Part shown: in pieces, positions 7,999 to 16,011 of the stretch | How the letters are laid out: each line of letters starts with the position of its first letter | Numbering within the stretch: position 1 is the stretch's first letter | Assembly (NCBI GenBank): GCA_013425425.1 | Contig: JACCLJ010000076.1 | Span: 1 to 26,238 of the forward strand | DNA: 26,238 nt | Reading direction: 5' to 3' | From: Microcaldota archaeon | GTDB taxonomy: Archaea > Micrarchaeota > Micrarchaeia > Anstonellales > Bilamarchaeaceae | Program-made: the position numbers and the translations under genes | The notes under the pieces: model-generated | Told to the model about the DNA's origin: nothing | What the model saw: only the letters and a program-made list of their open reading frames with translations | The model's database searches: none

Positions 7999-10647
7999 TC
8001 ATGCGGTATCGATATCGTCCTGCTTTACGCCGGCCACGACCTCGACTTCGCTGGAGTACATCGGGTCCTTGCCATCGCCGCCATAGATAAACTGGATTAT
8101 GCTCATGTCCGCGTTCCTCACCGTAAGGTCCTTGTAGGCGACCAGGTCCTGCAGTGCATTTATGAGCCTGCGCTGCATGTAACCGGAACGCGCCGTCCTT
8201 ATCGCCGTGTTGACAAGCGCCTCCCTTCCTCCCATGGAATGCGCCATGAACTCGTGTATCTTGAGGCCTTCCCTGAACGAGGAATAAACGAAACCCCTCT
8301 CCTTTCCGGTAAGCACTCCTGGCGTGAAATACGGCAGAAGCCTTTTCCTGTAACCTCTTGCCGGCCTCTTGCTCCTGACCGTCTGCTGCGCCACCCCCGC
8401 GGACATCTGGATTGCATTAAGCAGGCTTCCCCTCGCGCCTATCTTGGCCATGATGATCGACGGATTGCTTATGGTGAGGTCGTCCTCGACTATCTTGCCC
8501 ATGTCGTTTCTGGCCTTGGATGTTATGTCTACTATCGTCGCTTCGAGCGTTTCCTTAAGCGTCATTCCGGGTGCCCTTTCAAGCGACCTGTTCCTGTACT
8601 GCATGACCAGGTTGTCTATCTCCCGGTCCATCTTGCCGGTGAGGTCGTGCACCATCTTTTCGGCTTTCTCGGAAAGGGTGTAATCCTTTAGCGAAACGCT
8701 GAGGCCTTGAATGGTTATCGCCTCGAGCGCAAGGGTCGCGGACCGGTTCAGGAAATCCTTTGTGAAATCCGGCCCGTACCTTATGAATATTGTTTCGAGT
8801 ATCTCCCCTTCCATCGACTTGCTCTCGAGGGCGCCCTTGACCAGCATGCCCGACTTCACGACTACATCGCCGCCTATCTTCGTTCCCGTGACTTTTATGC
8901 TGAAGTCTTTCGGAAGCAGCTGCGAGAATATGAGCTTGCCCGAAAACATCCCCTTCTTCCTGTCGGGCTCCGGAAGCTCCGTAATCCCGGCAAGATAGAG
9001 CATGTTCGCGGTTTCCTCCCTCGTGTATTCGCTGTCGTCATGCGTGAGGAAGTAGAGCCCGGAAACTTGGTCCTCCTGCGGCTTGATTATCGCGTGGCCG
9101 TGCCTAGGCGAAAGAATCTGCTTCTCAACCTTCATCAGGTACCTCGCTTCTGCCTGGGCCTCTTGCGTCTGCATTATATGGAGGTTCATCTCGTCCCCGT
9201 CAAAGTCCGCGTTGTAGGGCGAACAGACGAGCGGGTTCAGCTTGAATGTTTTTCCGGGCAGCACCCTGATAAGATGGCCCATCATCGAAACCCTGTGCAG
9301 GGAAGGCTGCCTGTTGAAGATGCAGATATCTCCCTCAACAATCTGCCTCTCCACTATCCAGCCGACCTTCAGGTTGTCCACAATCTCCTTTTTGAGCGCA
9401 GCGTCGTCGCCGACTTTCAGCCTTCTTCCATCCGACCTTATGACGTAAAGCGCCTTGGGATATCCTTCTGAAAGTATGTATTTCTTGAGGTCGTCGATGT
9501 TCCATTCGGTCACCGAGACCGGAATCGTGAGCTCCCCTGCAATCCGGTAGGGAATGCCTACCTCGTCCATGCTTATCATCGGGTCTGGCGAAATGACCGT
9601 TCTCGCGGAGAAGTTGACCCTCTTTCCGGAAAGGTTGTACCTGAACCTTCCTTCCTTGCCTTTAAGCCGCTGTGCAAGCGTCTTGAGCGGCCTTCCGCTC
9701 CTGTGCCTTGCCGGCGGGATGTTCGCCGTTTCATTATTGAAGTAAGTGGTGACGTGATACTGGAGCAGTTCCCAGAGGTCCTCGATAATCAGCTGGGGCG
9801 CGCCCGCGTTTATGTTCGCCTCGAGTTTCTGGTTTATCCTGATGATGTCGACCAGCTTGTGCGTCAGGTCGTCCTCGCTCCTCTCTCCCGTTTCAAGCGT
9901 AATCGAAGGCCTCACATTTACCGGCGGCACGGGCAGCACGGTCATTACCATCCATTCCGGCCTTGAATAAACCGTGTCGAAGCCCAATGCACGTATATCA
10001 TCATCGCTTATTGATGCAAGCCAGTCCCGTATATCCGTCGGCAGGATGACGTTTCCGTTGCTGAGGAATCCGGTGGGCTTGAGTATCTTTATTTCGGGAA
10101 GCTCCTCTCCGCAGTGGGGGCAGTATTTTCCCGTTGTCTTGACCTTCTTGACTTCCTCTTCTTCCTTCACTTCCTTCTTTTCTCCCTCTTCCTCCTTTGC
10201 CGCGACTATGTCAAGCAGGGACGGTATCTCGTTTTCTTCGGCTTCCGCTTTACCCTCCTTCTCCTCTTTCTTGACCACTGTTTCCGCGGGTTTTTCCCTT
10301 GCGGCCTTCCCTATTATCCTGTGGCAGGAAGGGCAGGTTGCCTTGAGCACTGCATAGATGTGCTTCACGAATTCCACATGCACCACCGGCCTTACCAGGT
10401 CGATGTGCCCGAAATGGCCCGGGCATTCCTTGACGCGCCCGCCGCAGCTCTTGCAGCGCAGGCCGGGGTCCACGACGCCGAGCTTCGTGTCCACAAGGCC
10501 GCCGTCTATGGGATAGCCGTCGTCATCGTAGGTGTCCGGCACTATTATCTTCGCGGAGGACATCTTCCTTATCATTTCCGGCGAGAAAATCGAAAACCTT
10601 ATCTTGTTCAGCACATACTGGACTTCGTATTGGATTTCCATAATCAT
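7999..10647 (-). CDS. rpoA1: DNA-directed RNA polymerase subunit A'
   Basis: An 882-residue N-terminal part of the largest RNAP subunit. N-terminal zinc ligands (CKSCGGRVKECPGHFGH) are followed by a second set, CPSCH then CPHCGEE, separated by a ~55-residue Glu/Lys-rich linker. The catalytic loop NADFDGDEMNLH, which binds the active-site magnesium, is intact near 9180-9215, and the bridge-helix region is present (GARGSLLNAIQMSAGVAQQ). The start ATG at 10647 overlaps the rpoB' stop in an ATGA arrangement; ATG 10641 is an alternative. The coiled coil of the clamp, which bacterial sigma region 2 contacts in beta', belongs to this subunit. That matters because a sigma-like gene is nearby. Confidence 0.97.
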   Translation of the reverse strand: MIMEIQYEVQYVLNKIRFSIFSPEMIRKMSSAKIIVPDTYDDDGYPIDGGLVDTKLGVVDPGLRCKSCGGRVKECPGHFGHIDLVRPVVHVEFVKHIYAVLKATCPSCHRIIGKAAREKPAETVVKKEEKEGKAEAEENEIPSLLDIVAAKEEEGEKKEVKEEEEVKKVKTTGKYCPHCGEELPEIKILKPTGFLSNGNVILPTDIRDWLASISDDDIRALGFDTVYSRPEWMVMTVLPVPPVNVRPSITLETGERSEDDLTHKLVDIIRINQKLEANINAGAPQLIIEDLWELLQYHVTTYFNNETANIPPARHRSGRPLKTLAQRLKGKEGRFRYNLSGKRVNFSARTVISPDPMISMDEVGIPYRIAGELTIPVSVTEWNIDDLKKYILSEGYPKALYVIRSDGRRLKVGDDAALKKEIVDNLKVGWIVERQIVEGDICIFNRQPSLHRVSMMGHLIRVLPGKTFKLNPLVCSPYNADFDGDEMNLHIMQTQEAQAEARYLMKVEKQILSPRHGHAIIKPQEDQVSGLYFLTHDDSEYTREETANMLYLAGITELPEPDRKKGMFSGKLIFSQLLPKDFSIKVTGTKIGGDVVVKSGMLVKGALESKSMEGEILETIFIRYGPDFTKDFLNRSATLALEAITIQGLSVSLKDYTLSEKAEKMVHDLTGKMDREIDNLVMQYRNRSLERAPGMTLKETLEATIVDITSKARNDMGKIVEDDLTISNPSIIMAKIGARGSLLNAIQMSAGVAQQTVRSKRPARGYRKRLLPYFTPGVLTGKERGFVYSSFREGLKIHEFMAHSMGGREALVNTAIRTARSGYMQRRLINALQDLVAYKDLTVRNADMSIIQFIYGGDGKDPMYSSEVEVVAGVKQDDIDTA

Positions 10648-12488
10648 TCACCACCCTTCTTTTTCAGCAAAAGCCTTGGAAATACGTATAGCGATTTAAT
10701 CTCGTCAAGAAGGAGCTTGAACGCATAGCTCATCTCGACCGGCTCCACGTTTTCCCCTCCGCATATCGGGCAGAGGTCGCGGTTCCTCGCATAATCGTGC
10801 GTCGCTGTCGAGCCGCACTCCGTGCATATTAGCTGTACGGTCTTGTCGCTCTCCTCGAGCAGCCTCTCCTTTATGAGCATGCTTGCGCCATAGCCGAGCA
10901 GGCAGTCCCTTTCCATCTCGCCGAACCTGAGCCCTCCCTCGCGGGCGCGGCCTTCGGTCGGCTGGTGCGTGAGCAGCTGGACCGGCCCCCTGCTTCTCAC
11001 GTGCATCTTGTTCGATACAAGGTGATGGAGCCTCTGGTAATAAACGACTCCGATGAATATCTTCGCCTTTATCTGCTTTCCCGTCCTTCCGTCATAGAGC
11101 GTTTCTTCGCCGTATTCTTCAAAGCCGGCCTTCGTCATCATCTCGCGGTATTCCTCCTCCGTATTTCCGCTGAATGCGCTTCCGTTCATCATCTTTCCGC
11201 CTATGGAGCCCGCCTTTCCCCCAAGCATCTCGAGAAGATGCCCCGCGGTCATCCTGCTTGGAATGGCGTGCGGGTTTACCATGAGGTCGGGGGTTATCCC
11301 ATTTTCCGTGAACGGCATGTCCTCCTGCGCAACCAGAAGGCCTATGACTCCCTTCTGCCCGTGCCTTGATGCGAACTTGTCCCCGACTTCGGGAGTCTTC
11401 ACGCTCCTCATTCTCACTTTAACGAGCCTGTTTCCGCTCGGCCCTTCCGTAATCAGCACCGAATCAACTTTGCCTTCCTCTCCCGGCTTCAGCGCCAGCG
11501 AGCTCTCCCTTTTCTTCTCTTCAATCGCCCCGAAAACGGAAATCTCCTCCAGGAATCTCGGGGGCGACGTCTTTCCCACGAGCACGTCCTTGCTGCCGAC
11601 CTTGCTTTCGGGAATTACTATTCCGTCCTCATCCAGGTGGCTGTACGCCTCCTCTCCGCGGTAGCCGACCACCTCGGCAGTGGGCAATTCGATCGTATCC
11701 TTCTGCCCTCCGGGATAAAGCCTTTCCTCCGTTTCGTACGTCTTGAACATCGCCGTCCTTGCAAGCCCCCTGTCTATCGCAGCGCGGTTTATGACTATCG
11801 CGTCCGCCATGTTGTATCCATGGTAGCTTACGAGCGCCACGACGCAGTTCTGCCCCGCGGCCTTTTCCCTGAGGTTCAGCGCCTTGTAGATATTCGTCCT
11901 CACGAGCGGCTCCTGCGGGTAGTACATGGCATATGCCCTCGTATCGTACCGCGTTGTGAAATTCGTCGAATATATTCCCAGCGACTGCTTCGCCATGGCG
12001 CAGGCCATCGTAATTCTCGGAGATGAATTGTGCTCCGGATAGGGAAGCACGGAGGCGACCAATCCGAATATGTTTGCCGGGTCCACGTCAAGATGTGTGT
12101 GCTGCTCGGTTATGTCCTTCTCGTTCGATACGATGAGCGTGTTCTCTTCCTCCTGCGCATCGAGGTATTCAATGATTCCCATCTTCACCAGATGCTGCCA
12201 GGTGAGCTCGTTGTTCTTCACCCTGTTGAGTATCTCGGGCGTAAGGCGTGATTTGCCGTTTTCCACTACGACGTACGGCCGTCGCACCCTTCCCTTGTCA
12301 GATATCATGTGAAGCTCGTTCAGCTTGCTGTTGTAAAATATATTCACCTGGTAATTGAGCTCGTTCATCCTTCTCCTCTCCCTCAGGCGTTTCGCGAGGT
12401 TCATGCCGTCGGGATGGTAGCCCACCAGCCTGCCGTTAAGGTAAACCGCAGTCTTTTCCGGTACCCTGTGCCTTCTTGTTTTTGACAT
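10644..12488 (-). CDS. rpoB1: DNA-directed RNA polymerase subunit B'
   Basis: A 614-residue C-terminal half of the second-largest RNAP subunit. It has the archaeal N-terminus of B' (RRHRVPEKTAVYLNGRLVG), the active-site region with VGDKFASRHGQKGVIG near 11335-11395 and a C-terminal zinc site (CTECGSTATHD, then CPICGGENV). GTG 12497 is in frame and overlaps the rpoB'' stop as GTGA, but ATG 12488 is preferred because GGAGTGA lies 6-7 bases upstream of it. Its stop overlaps the start of rpoA', consistent with translational coupling. Confidence 0.96.
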   Translation of the reverse strand: MSKTRRHRVPEKTAVYLNGRLVGYHPDGMNLAKRLRERRRMNELNYQVNIFYNSKLNELHMISDKGRVRRPYVVVENGKSRLTPEILNRVKNNELTWQHLVKMGIIEYLDAQEEENTLIVSNEKDITEQHTHLDVDPANIFGLVASVLPYPEHNSSPRITMACAMAKQSLGIYSTNFTTRYDTRAYAMYYPQEPLVRTNIYKALNLREKAAGQNCVVALVSYHGYNMADAIVINRAAIDRGLARTAMFKTYETEERLYPGGQKDTIELPTAEVVGYRGEEAYSHLDEDGIVIPESKVGSKDVLVGKTSPPRFLEEISVFGAIEEKKRESSLALKPGEEGKVDSVLITEGPSGNRLVKVRMRSVKTPEVGDKFASRHGQKGVIGLLVAQEDMPFTENGITPDLMVNPHAIPSRMTAGHLLEMLGGKAGSIGGKMMNGSAFSGNTEEEYREMMTKAGFEEYGEETLYDGRTGKQIKAKIFIGVVYYQRLHHLVSNKMHVRSRGPVQLLTHQPTEGRAREGGLRFGEMERDCLLGYGASMLIKERLLEESDKTVQLICTECGSTATHDYARNRDLCPICGGENVEPVEMSYAFKLLLDEIKSLYVFPRLLLKKKGGE

Positions 12489-12493
12489 AAATA

Positions 12494-13948
12494 TCACTCC
12501 TTGACGTCGTACGACCTGAGGGTGCGCATCACTTCCTCCTCATCGACTCCGGTCGATACCTCCGACATGACCGCAAGGTTCTTCACCAGCGAACAGCTCG
12601 GCCCTTCCGGAGTTTCGTTCGGGCAGAGCTTGCCCAGATGCGTTCCGTGAAGGTCTCTTGCCTTGAAATGCGGATGCTTCTTGCTCAGGGGGGAGATCAC
12701 CCTCCTGAGGTGCGATATCGTGGATAAATAGCTCACCCGGTCGAGCAGTTGCGATACGCCGGTCTGCCCGGCAATCCAGTTGCCCGTCGCCATCGCATAG
12801 CGCACCCTGTCCGCCATCGCATCCTGCCTTACGAGCGTATGCACCTGGAGGCGCCTTCCTCTTGCGTCGGCCCTGGATGCCTGGTATATCAGGTCCTTTA
12901 CGAGGAACTGGAACGCATACCTGAAAAGTTCCTCCATCAGGTCGCCGGCCAGCTTCACCCTTTTGTTTGCATAGTGGTCCTTGTCGTCCGGAGCCACCTG
13001 CTTGTAATACACCTTTGTCGCCCTCTCCGCCATGGTTATCAGGAATTTCGCCTTGTCCGCCCTCTTCGATTTTTCCACTCCTATGTGCGGAAGGAGATAG
13101 TTGTCTATCAGATTCTCCATTCTCGTTAGCCTGAACTCGGGCGGCTGCCCTGGAGAGAGTTTCCTGCTCAGGCTGTCCACAGCCTCGTCCTTGCTTTTAG
13201 TCGTGTCCTCTTCGAGATTGAGCAGTATGTCATTTTTTATCAGCTCCTCCTGCGGGAAGGCGTCCTTTATCTCCTTGTCGCTCACAAACCCCAGAACGCG
13301 GAGCATCTGCACGAGCGATATCCCGGGCGGAGTCGAAGGGAACTCTACCGTAAATATCCCGTCCGCATTTCTTTCAACGACGCACCTTGCCCTGAAGCCG
13401 AAGTGCGTGGAGAATATTTTTGAGACGACGTCATCCCTTTCGTGCGTGACCATGAGCTTGTTCGGAACCAGGTCCTCTATGCTCACCAGCGCGCGTTCAG
13501 ACCCGTTGATGATGAAATATCCGCCGGGGTCGTCCGAATCCTCGCCATTTTCTATGAGCTCATTCTTGCTCATGCCCGCGAGGTAGCAGAGCTTCGATTT
13601 TATCATCACAGGTATTTCGCCTATGAATACGTCGGAATAAACCGGCCTTTCTATGCCGTTGAATACCGGTACTATCTCCAGGAAGACCGGTGCGGAATAC
13701 GTTATATTCCTCAGCCTCGCCTCCTGGGGGAATATGTGCCTGTAGCCGCCGCGCACTTCGTAATATCTCGGCTGCTCTATCCTGGCTTTCCCGAGCTTCA
13801 GCTCAAAGCCCTCTACGTTCGTCTTTATGCTTCCAATCCGGTCTATCACCTGCTGGATGCCGCTCTCGATAAACCTGTTGTAGGACTGAAGCTGCTGATT
13901 AACCAGGCTGTTGCTCCTGAAATAGGAGCTTACAAGCGTTTCAATCAT
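12494..13948 (-). CDS. rpoB2: DNA-directed RNA polymerase subunit B''
   Basis: A 484-residue N-terminal half of the second-largest RNAP subunit. Family features include the N-terminal protrusion (SLVNQQLQSYNRFIESGIQQ), GYFIINGSERALVSIEDLVP in the lobe, and the C-terminal GKLCPNETPEGPSCSLVKNL segment that normally precedes the B'/B'' break. The start is ATG 13948 with a strong GGAGGT about 8 bases upstream. The split B subunit is usual in many Euryarchaeota and variable elsewhere. It lies between rpoH and rpoB'. Confidence 0.96.
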   Translation of the reverse strand: MIETLVSSYFRSNSLVNQQLQSYNRFIESGIQQVIDRIGSIKTNVEGFELKLGKARIEQPRYYEVRGGYRHIFPQEARLRNITYSAPVFLEIVPVFNGIERPVYSDVFIGEIPVMIKSKLCYLAGMSKNELIENGEDSDDPGGYFIINGSERALVSIEDLVPNKLMVTHERDDVVSKIFSTHFGFRARCVVERNADGIFTVEFPSTPPGISLVQMLRVLGFVSDKEIKDAFPQEELIKNDILLNLEEDTTKSKDEAVDSLSRKLSPGQPPEFRLTRMENLIDNYLLPHIGVEKSKRADKAKFLITMAERATKVYYKQVAPDDKDHYANKRVKLAGDLMEELFRYAFQFLVKDLIYQASRADARGRRLQVHTLVRQDAMADRVRYAMATGNWIAGQTGVSQLLDRVSYLSTISHLRRVISPLSKKHPHFKARDLHGTHLGKLCPNETPEGPSCSLVKNLAVMSEVSTGVDEEEVMRTLRSYDVKE

Positions 13949-13981
13949 CTAAAAACCTCCGATTAGCGTTAAGCGTGAGGC

Positions 13982-14260
13982 TTATTTTTCCTTCACGACT
14001 TTATAGGCTGCGTACTTTCCGGTCTTGTCCTCCCGATGTATTTTTATGACATCCCCTGCCTTGGCTCCCAGTGCCGCGACTGCCGCATCGCCAGGCCTCA
14101 ATTTAGGGAGCTGGTTGGTGCTTTCTATGCCGTACTTCTGAAGGATTCGGTTTTTCTCGGTTTCGCCCAATATTTCCATCTTGGGGACAAGATGATAAGA
14201 AAGGACATCAATTTCCTTCTTCGTTTTGGTTTTTTTCGGATTTTTTTCCAGTGGAACCAC
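13982..14260 (-). CDS. rpoH: DNA-directed RNA polymerase subunit H
   Basis: A 92-residue subunit homologous to the C-terminal domain of eukaryotic RPB5. The conserved core runs from VLSYHLVPKMEIL through QLPKLRPGDAAVAALGAKAGDVIKIHR to the end. This archaeal RpoH is unrelated to the bacterial heat-shock sigma of the same symbol. The start is GTG 14260, after a GGTGG-containing leader. About 18 Lys-rich residues precede the conserved part, more than in many archaeal homologues. It is the first gene of the RNAP operon. A TATA-like TTTATAAA at 14332-14341 upstream may be its promoter. Confidence 0.92.
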   Translation of the reverse strand: MVPLEKNPKKTKTKKEIDVLSYHLVPKMEILGETEKNRILQKYGIESTNQLPKLRPGDAAVAALGAKAGDVIKIHREDKTGKYAAYKVVKEK

Positions 14261-14331
14261 CTAAAATTAACGAGATAGAACCCCAAGGCTAGACAGTCCG
14301 GAGTTAGCGTATCGACTATTTTCGATGGAAA

Positions 14332-14341
14332 GATTTATAAA
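14332..14341 (-). promoter_or_regulatory. TATA-like element, probable RNAP operon promoter
   Basis: Read on the minus strand this is GTTTATAAAT, an archaeal TATA box about 75 bases before the rpoH start, which would give a leader of roughly 45-50 bases. The sequence is nearly palindromic, so it could also be read toward trm5, but it lies too far from that start. Confidence 0.45.
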
Positions 14342-14407
14342 CAGTGCCTTGAAATCGAGGTTATCCATAAAATGCACATTAATGACGACAAAACTGTCCG
14401 GAAGAGG

Positions 14408-14419
14408 ATTTAATATATT
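14408..14419 (+). promoter_or_regulatory. TATA box of the trm5 gene
   Basis: An ATTTAATATATT element centred ~24 bases before ATG 14437. This predicts a transcript starting at or next to the start codon (leaderless). Confidence 0.55.
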
Positions 14420-14436
14420 GCGGACAAACTTATTCC

Positions 14437-15453
14437 ATGCTTTTCATGAAAGTGCCCAGAAAAAAAGCCGAAGAGGCCAGGAGAAAAATAGTTTCGGGCG
14501 GCATTTACGCGGAGGGCTACAAGGCATTCCACGATGAGCAGCACGTCTATTTTCCCGTCCTGCATGCCGTGGAAGGCTACGGAACGATAGAGATGGAAGG
14601 GGAGAAATTCGAGAGGGTTAAGGGGCTGAGGGAGCTTCTTGCTGGCATTCTCACTGATGAGGAGCTTGAAAATCTGGTAACATCCTACGACCTGGTCGGC
14701 GACATCGCCATCATAGAAATTCCCGATGAGCTCGAGAGCAAACAAAAACAAATCGCGGATGCAGTCCTGAAAACCAACAAGCGGCTCAAGGTCGTTGCGA
14801 AAAAGCTGGGGCGCGTCGATTCCGAGTTCCGTGTCCGTCCTCTGAAAGCAATCGCAGGCGAAAACAGGACGGAAACGACATACGTGGAGCACGGCTGCCG
14901 CATGCGCCTGGATGTTGCAAAAGTTTATTTCTCCATCCGCCTGAGCAATGAGCGGAAGAGAATCGCAGAGCTCGTTAAACCTGGCGAGCACATCCTCGCA
15001 TTGTTCGCAGGCGTCGGTCCCTTCCCGCTCGTAATCGCGAAAAAACAACCCAACACAAACATCGTCGCAATCGAGCTTAATCCAGAAGGCGTCAGGTACA
15101 TGAGGGAAAACGTAAGGCTCAACAAAAACAAAAACATTACGGTCGAGAGCGGGGACGCGAGGGAAATTGTTTTTGGGAAATACCGCGGTTTTGCGGACCG
15201 CATCCTGATGCCTCTCCCCAGAAGCGCGGAAACATTCCTTGACGTCGCATTCGCAGGAGCAAGGGACGGGTGCATGGTGCACATCTACAATTTCGCCCCG
15301 ATTGAAAACCCATACGCAGACATCGAAAAGCGGATAGCGGAAGAAGCAAAAAAAGCAGGGGCTAAAGCCGAAATAGTAAACAGGAAAATAGTCCGCCCTT
15401 ACGCCCCGAAAATAGTCCAGGTAGTAGTTGATTTCAGGATAAAAAAAGCGTAA
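14437..15453 (+). CDS. trm5: tRNA (guanine37-N1)-methyltransferase, Trm5-like
   Basis: A 338-residue class I SAM-dependent methyltransferase of the Met-10+/Trm5 family (COG2520), which methylates G37 next to the anticodon and prevents frameshifting. The N-terminal part (residues ~1-100) fits the D1 and linker domains (YDLVGDIAIIEIPDE), followed by the SAM-binding domain: FAGVGPFPLVIA (motif I), AIELNPEGVRYM, LNKNKN and SGDARE. The catalytic-loop segment reads DRILMPLPRSAETFL; some Trm5 enzymes have an Asn-Leu-Pro there, so a related wyosine-pathway enzyme is possible. The C-terminus is VVVDFRIKK. ATG 14437 suits the TATA box; ATG 14446 is an alternative start. The tRNA-Arg at 17267 has G37 and would be a substrate. 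Confidence 0.9.
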   Translation: MLFMKVPRKKAEEARRKIVSGGIYAEGYKAFHDEQHVYFPVLHAVEGYGTIEMEGEKFERVKGLRELLAGILTDEELENLVTSYDLVGDIAIIEIPDELESKQKQIADAVLKTNKRLKVVAKKLGRVDSEFRVRPLKAIAGENRTETTYVEHGCRMRLDVAKVYFSIRLSNERKRIAELVKPGEHILALFAGVGPFPLVIAKKQPNTNIVAIELNPEGVRYMRENVRLNKNKNITVESGDAREIVFGKYRGFADRILMPLPRSAETFLDVAFAGARDGCMVHIYNFAPIENPYADIEKRIAEEAKKAGAKAEIVNRKIVRPYAPKIVQVVVDFRIKKA

Positions 15454-15469
15454 ACGTTGCAAAAATTTA

Positions 15470-15482
15470 CTTTTTATATTTT
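15470..15482 (+). promoter_or_regulatory. TATA box of the repeat-containing gene
   Basis: A CTTTTTATATTTT element centred ~37 bases before ATG 15512. It predicts a start site near 15501, just ahead of the strong GGAGGTG Shine-Dalgarno at 15503-15509. Confidence 0.5.
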
Positions 15483-15511
15483 TGTATCCATAAACAAAAC
15501 ATGGAGGTGTT

Positions 15512-15970
15512 ATGATGACGAGAATGCATACTGCTTTTAGAACCGAAGGCAAGGATGCGCATCATGTTCCACGACAAGTTATAGCCGTTAAGTCTAAATT
15601 TGCGTGTTGTAAACCCGAAGATATTATGGGAAAAAAAGGCGCTCATCCTGAAAAACAATCTGTAGTAGACGAAAATGGAATAGACGAAACAAAATTATCA
15701 CCCAAAATGCGAAAAATTTACAGGCAGTTTATCGAGCTGAAAGCTAAGCACAAGATTAGTGTTCATGTTGATGAGGATGACGTCAGACGTCTACGTGGTC
15801 GTCCTGAAAAACAAATTGTAATAGACGAAACAAAATTATCACCAGAAATGCGGGAAATTTGGCGGCGGTTTCTCAAGATGGAAGCTGAGTACAAGGTTCG
15901 TGTTCATGTTGATGAGGATGACGTCCGACGTCTAGGTAGCCTTCTAAGTCGCGTGGTTTTAAAGGCCTGA
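15512..15970 (+). CDS. Unknown protein with a tandemly duplicated ~52-residue unit
   Basis: A 152-residue soluble protein that I do not recognise. The first ~44 residues look unique (MTRMHTAFRTEGKDAHHV). Two similar units follow, each made of a PEKQ-V-IDETKLSP segment, an amphipathic helix (MRKIYRQFIEL / MREIWRRFLKM) and the end HVDEDDVRRL. The first unit has five extra residues. The gene is visibly more AT-rich and uses more A/T-ending codons than its neighbours, which suggests recent arrival. The start is ATG 15512 or 15515; GGAGGTG at 15503-15509 favours 15515. It lies directly behind trm5 and is followed by a detached copy of the Trm5 C-terminus. Function unknown. Confidence 0.75.
   Translation: MMTRMHTAFRTEGKDAHHVPRQVIAVKSKFACCKPEDIMGKKGAHPEKQSVVDENGIDETKLSPKMRKIYRQFIELKAKHKISVHVDEDDVRRLRGRPEKQIVIDETKLSPEMREIWRRFLKMEAEYKVRVHVDEDDVRRLGSLLSRVVLKA
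15644..15799 (+). repeat. Tandem repeat unit 1 inside the 15512-15970 gene
   Basis: First copy of a repeat with a period of 156 bases, beginning CATCCTGAAAAACAA and ending ACGTCTACGTGGT. It carries 15 bases (five codons, ahead of IDETKL) that unit 2 lacks. Most other differences are single bases. Confidence 0.8.
15800..15936 (+). repeat. Tandem repeat unit 2 inside the 15512-15970 gene
   Basis: Second copy, beginning CGTCCTGAAAAACAA and ending ACGTCTAGG. The stretch TTCATGTTGATGAGGATGAC is identical in both copies, which points to a recent duplication. Confidence 0.8.
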
Positions 15971-15972
15971 CC

Positions 15973-16011
15973 ATATCTCAAGTCGTGGTTGACTTCAGAA
16001 TAAGGAAATAA
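15973..16011 (+). pseudogene. Detached copy of the trm5 3' end
   Basis: Translated from 15973, this stretch reads ISQVVVDFRIRK and stops with TAA. The end of the intact trm5 reads IVQVVVDFRIKKA. Aligned over 12 codons, about 26 of 36 bases match, and most differences are in third codon positions or are Lys/Arg changes, so the copy evolved as coding sequence before it was separated. It is in a different frame from the preceding ORF and has no start of its own. It ends against the stop codon of the convergent HEAT-repeat gene. Confidence 0.65.

Noticed and set aside
8707..9471. A 254-codon plus-strand frame opposite rpoA'
   Set aside because: It lies inside the highly conserved catalytic part of RpoA' and has no recognisable protein features.
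14290..14406. Repeated GTCCGGA around the rpoH-trm5 intergenic region
   Set aside because: Only two copies of seven bases in unequal contexts; too short to call an operator.
14325..14537. A short plus-strand ORF spanning the rpoH-trm5 gap
   Set aside because: It covers the probable promoters and runs into trm5 in another frame. No motif or Shine-Dalgarno sequence supports it.
14410..15552. A 380-codon open frame on the minus strand opposite trm5
   Set aside because: The plus-strand frame has clear Trm5 motifs. The antisense translation is Phe/Cys-rich without motifs and is a codon-bias shadow.
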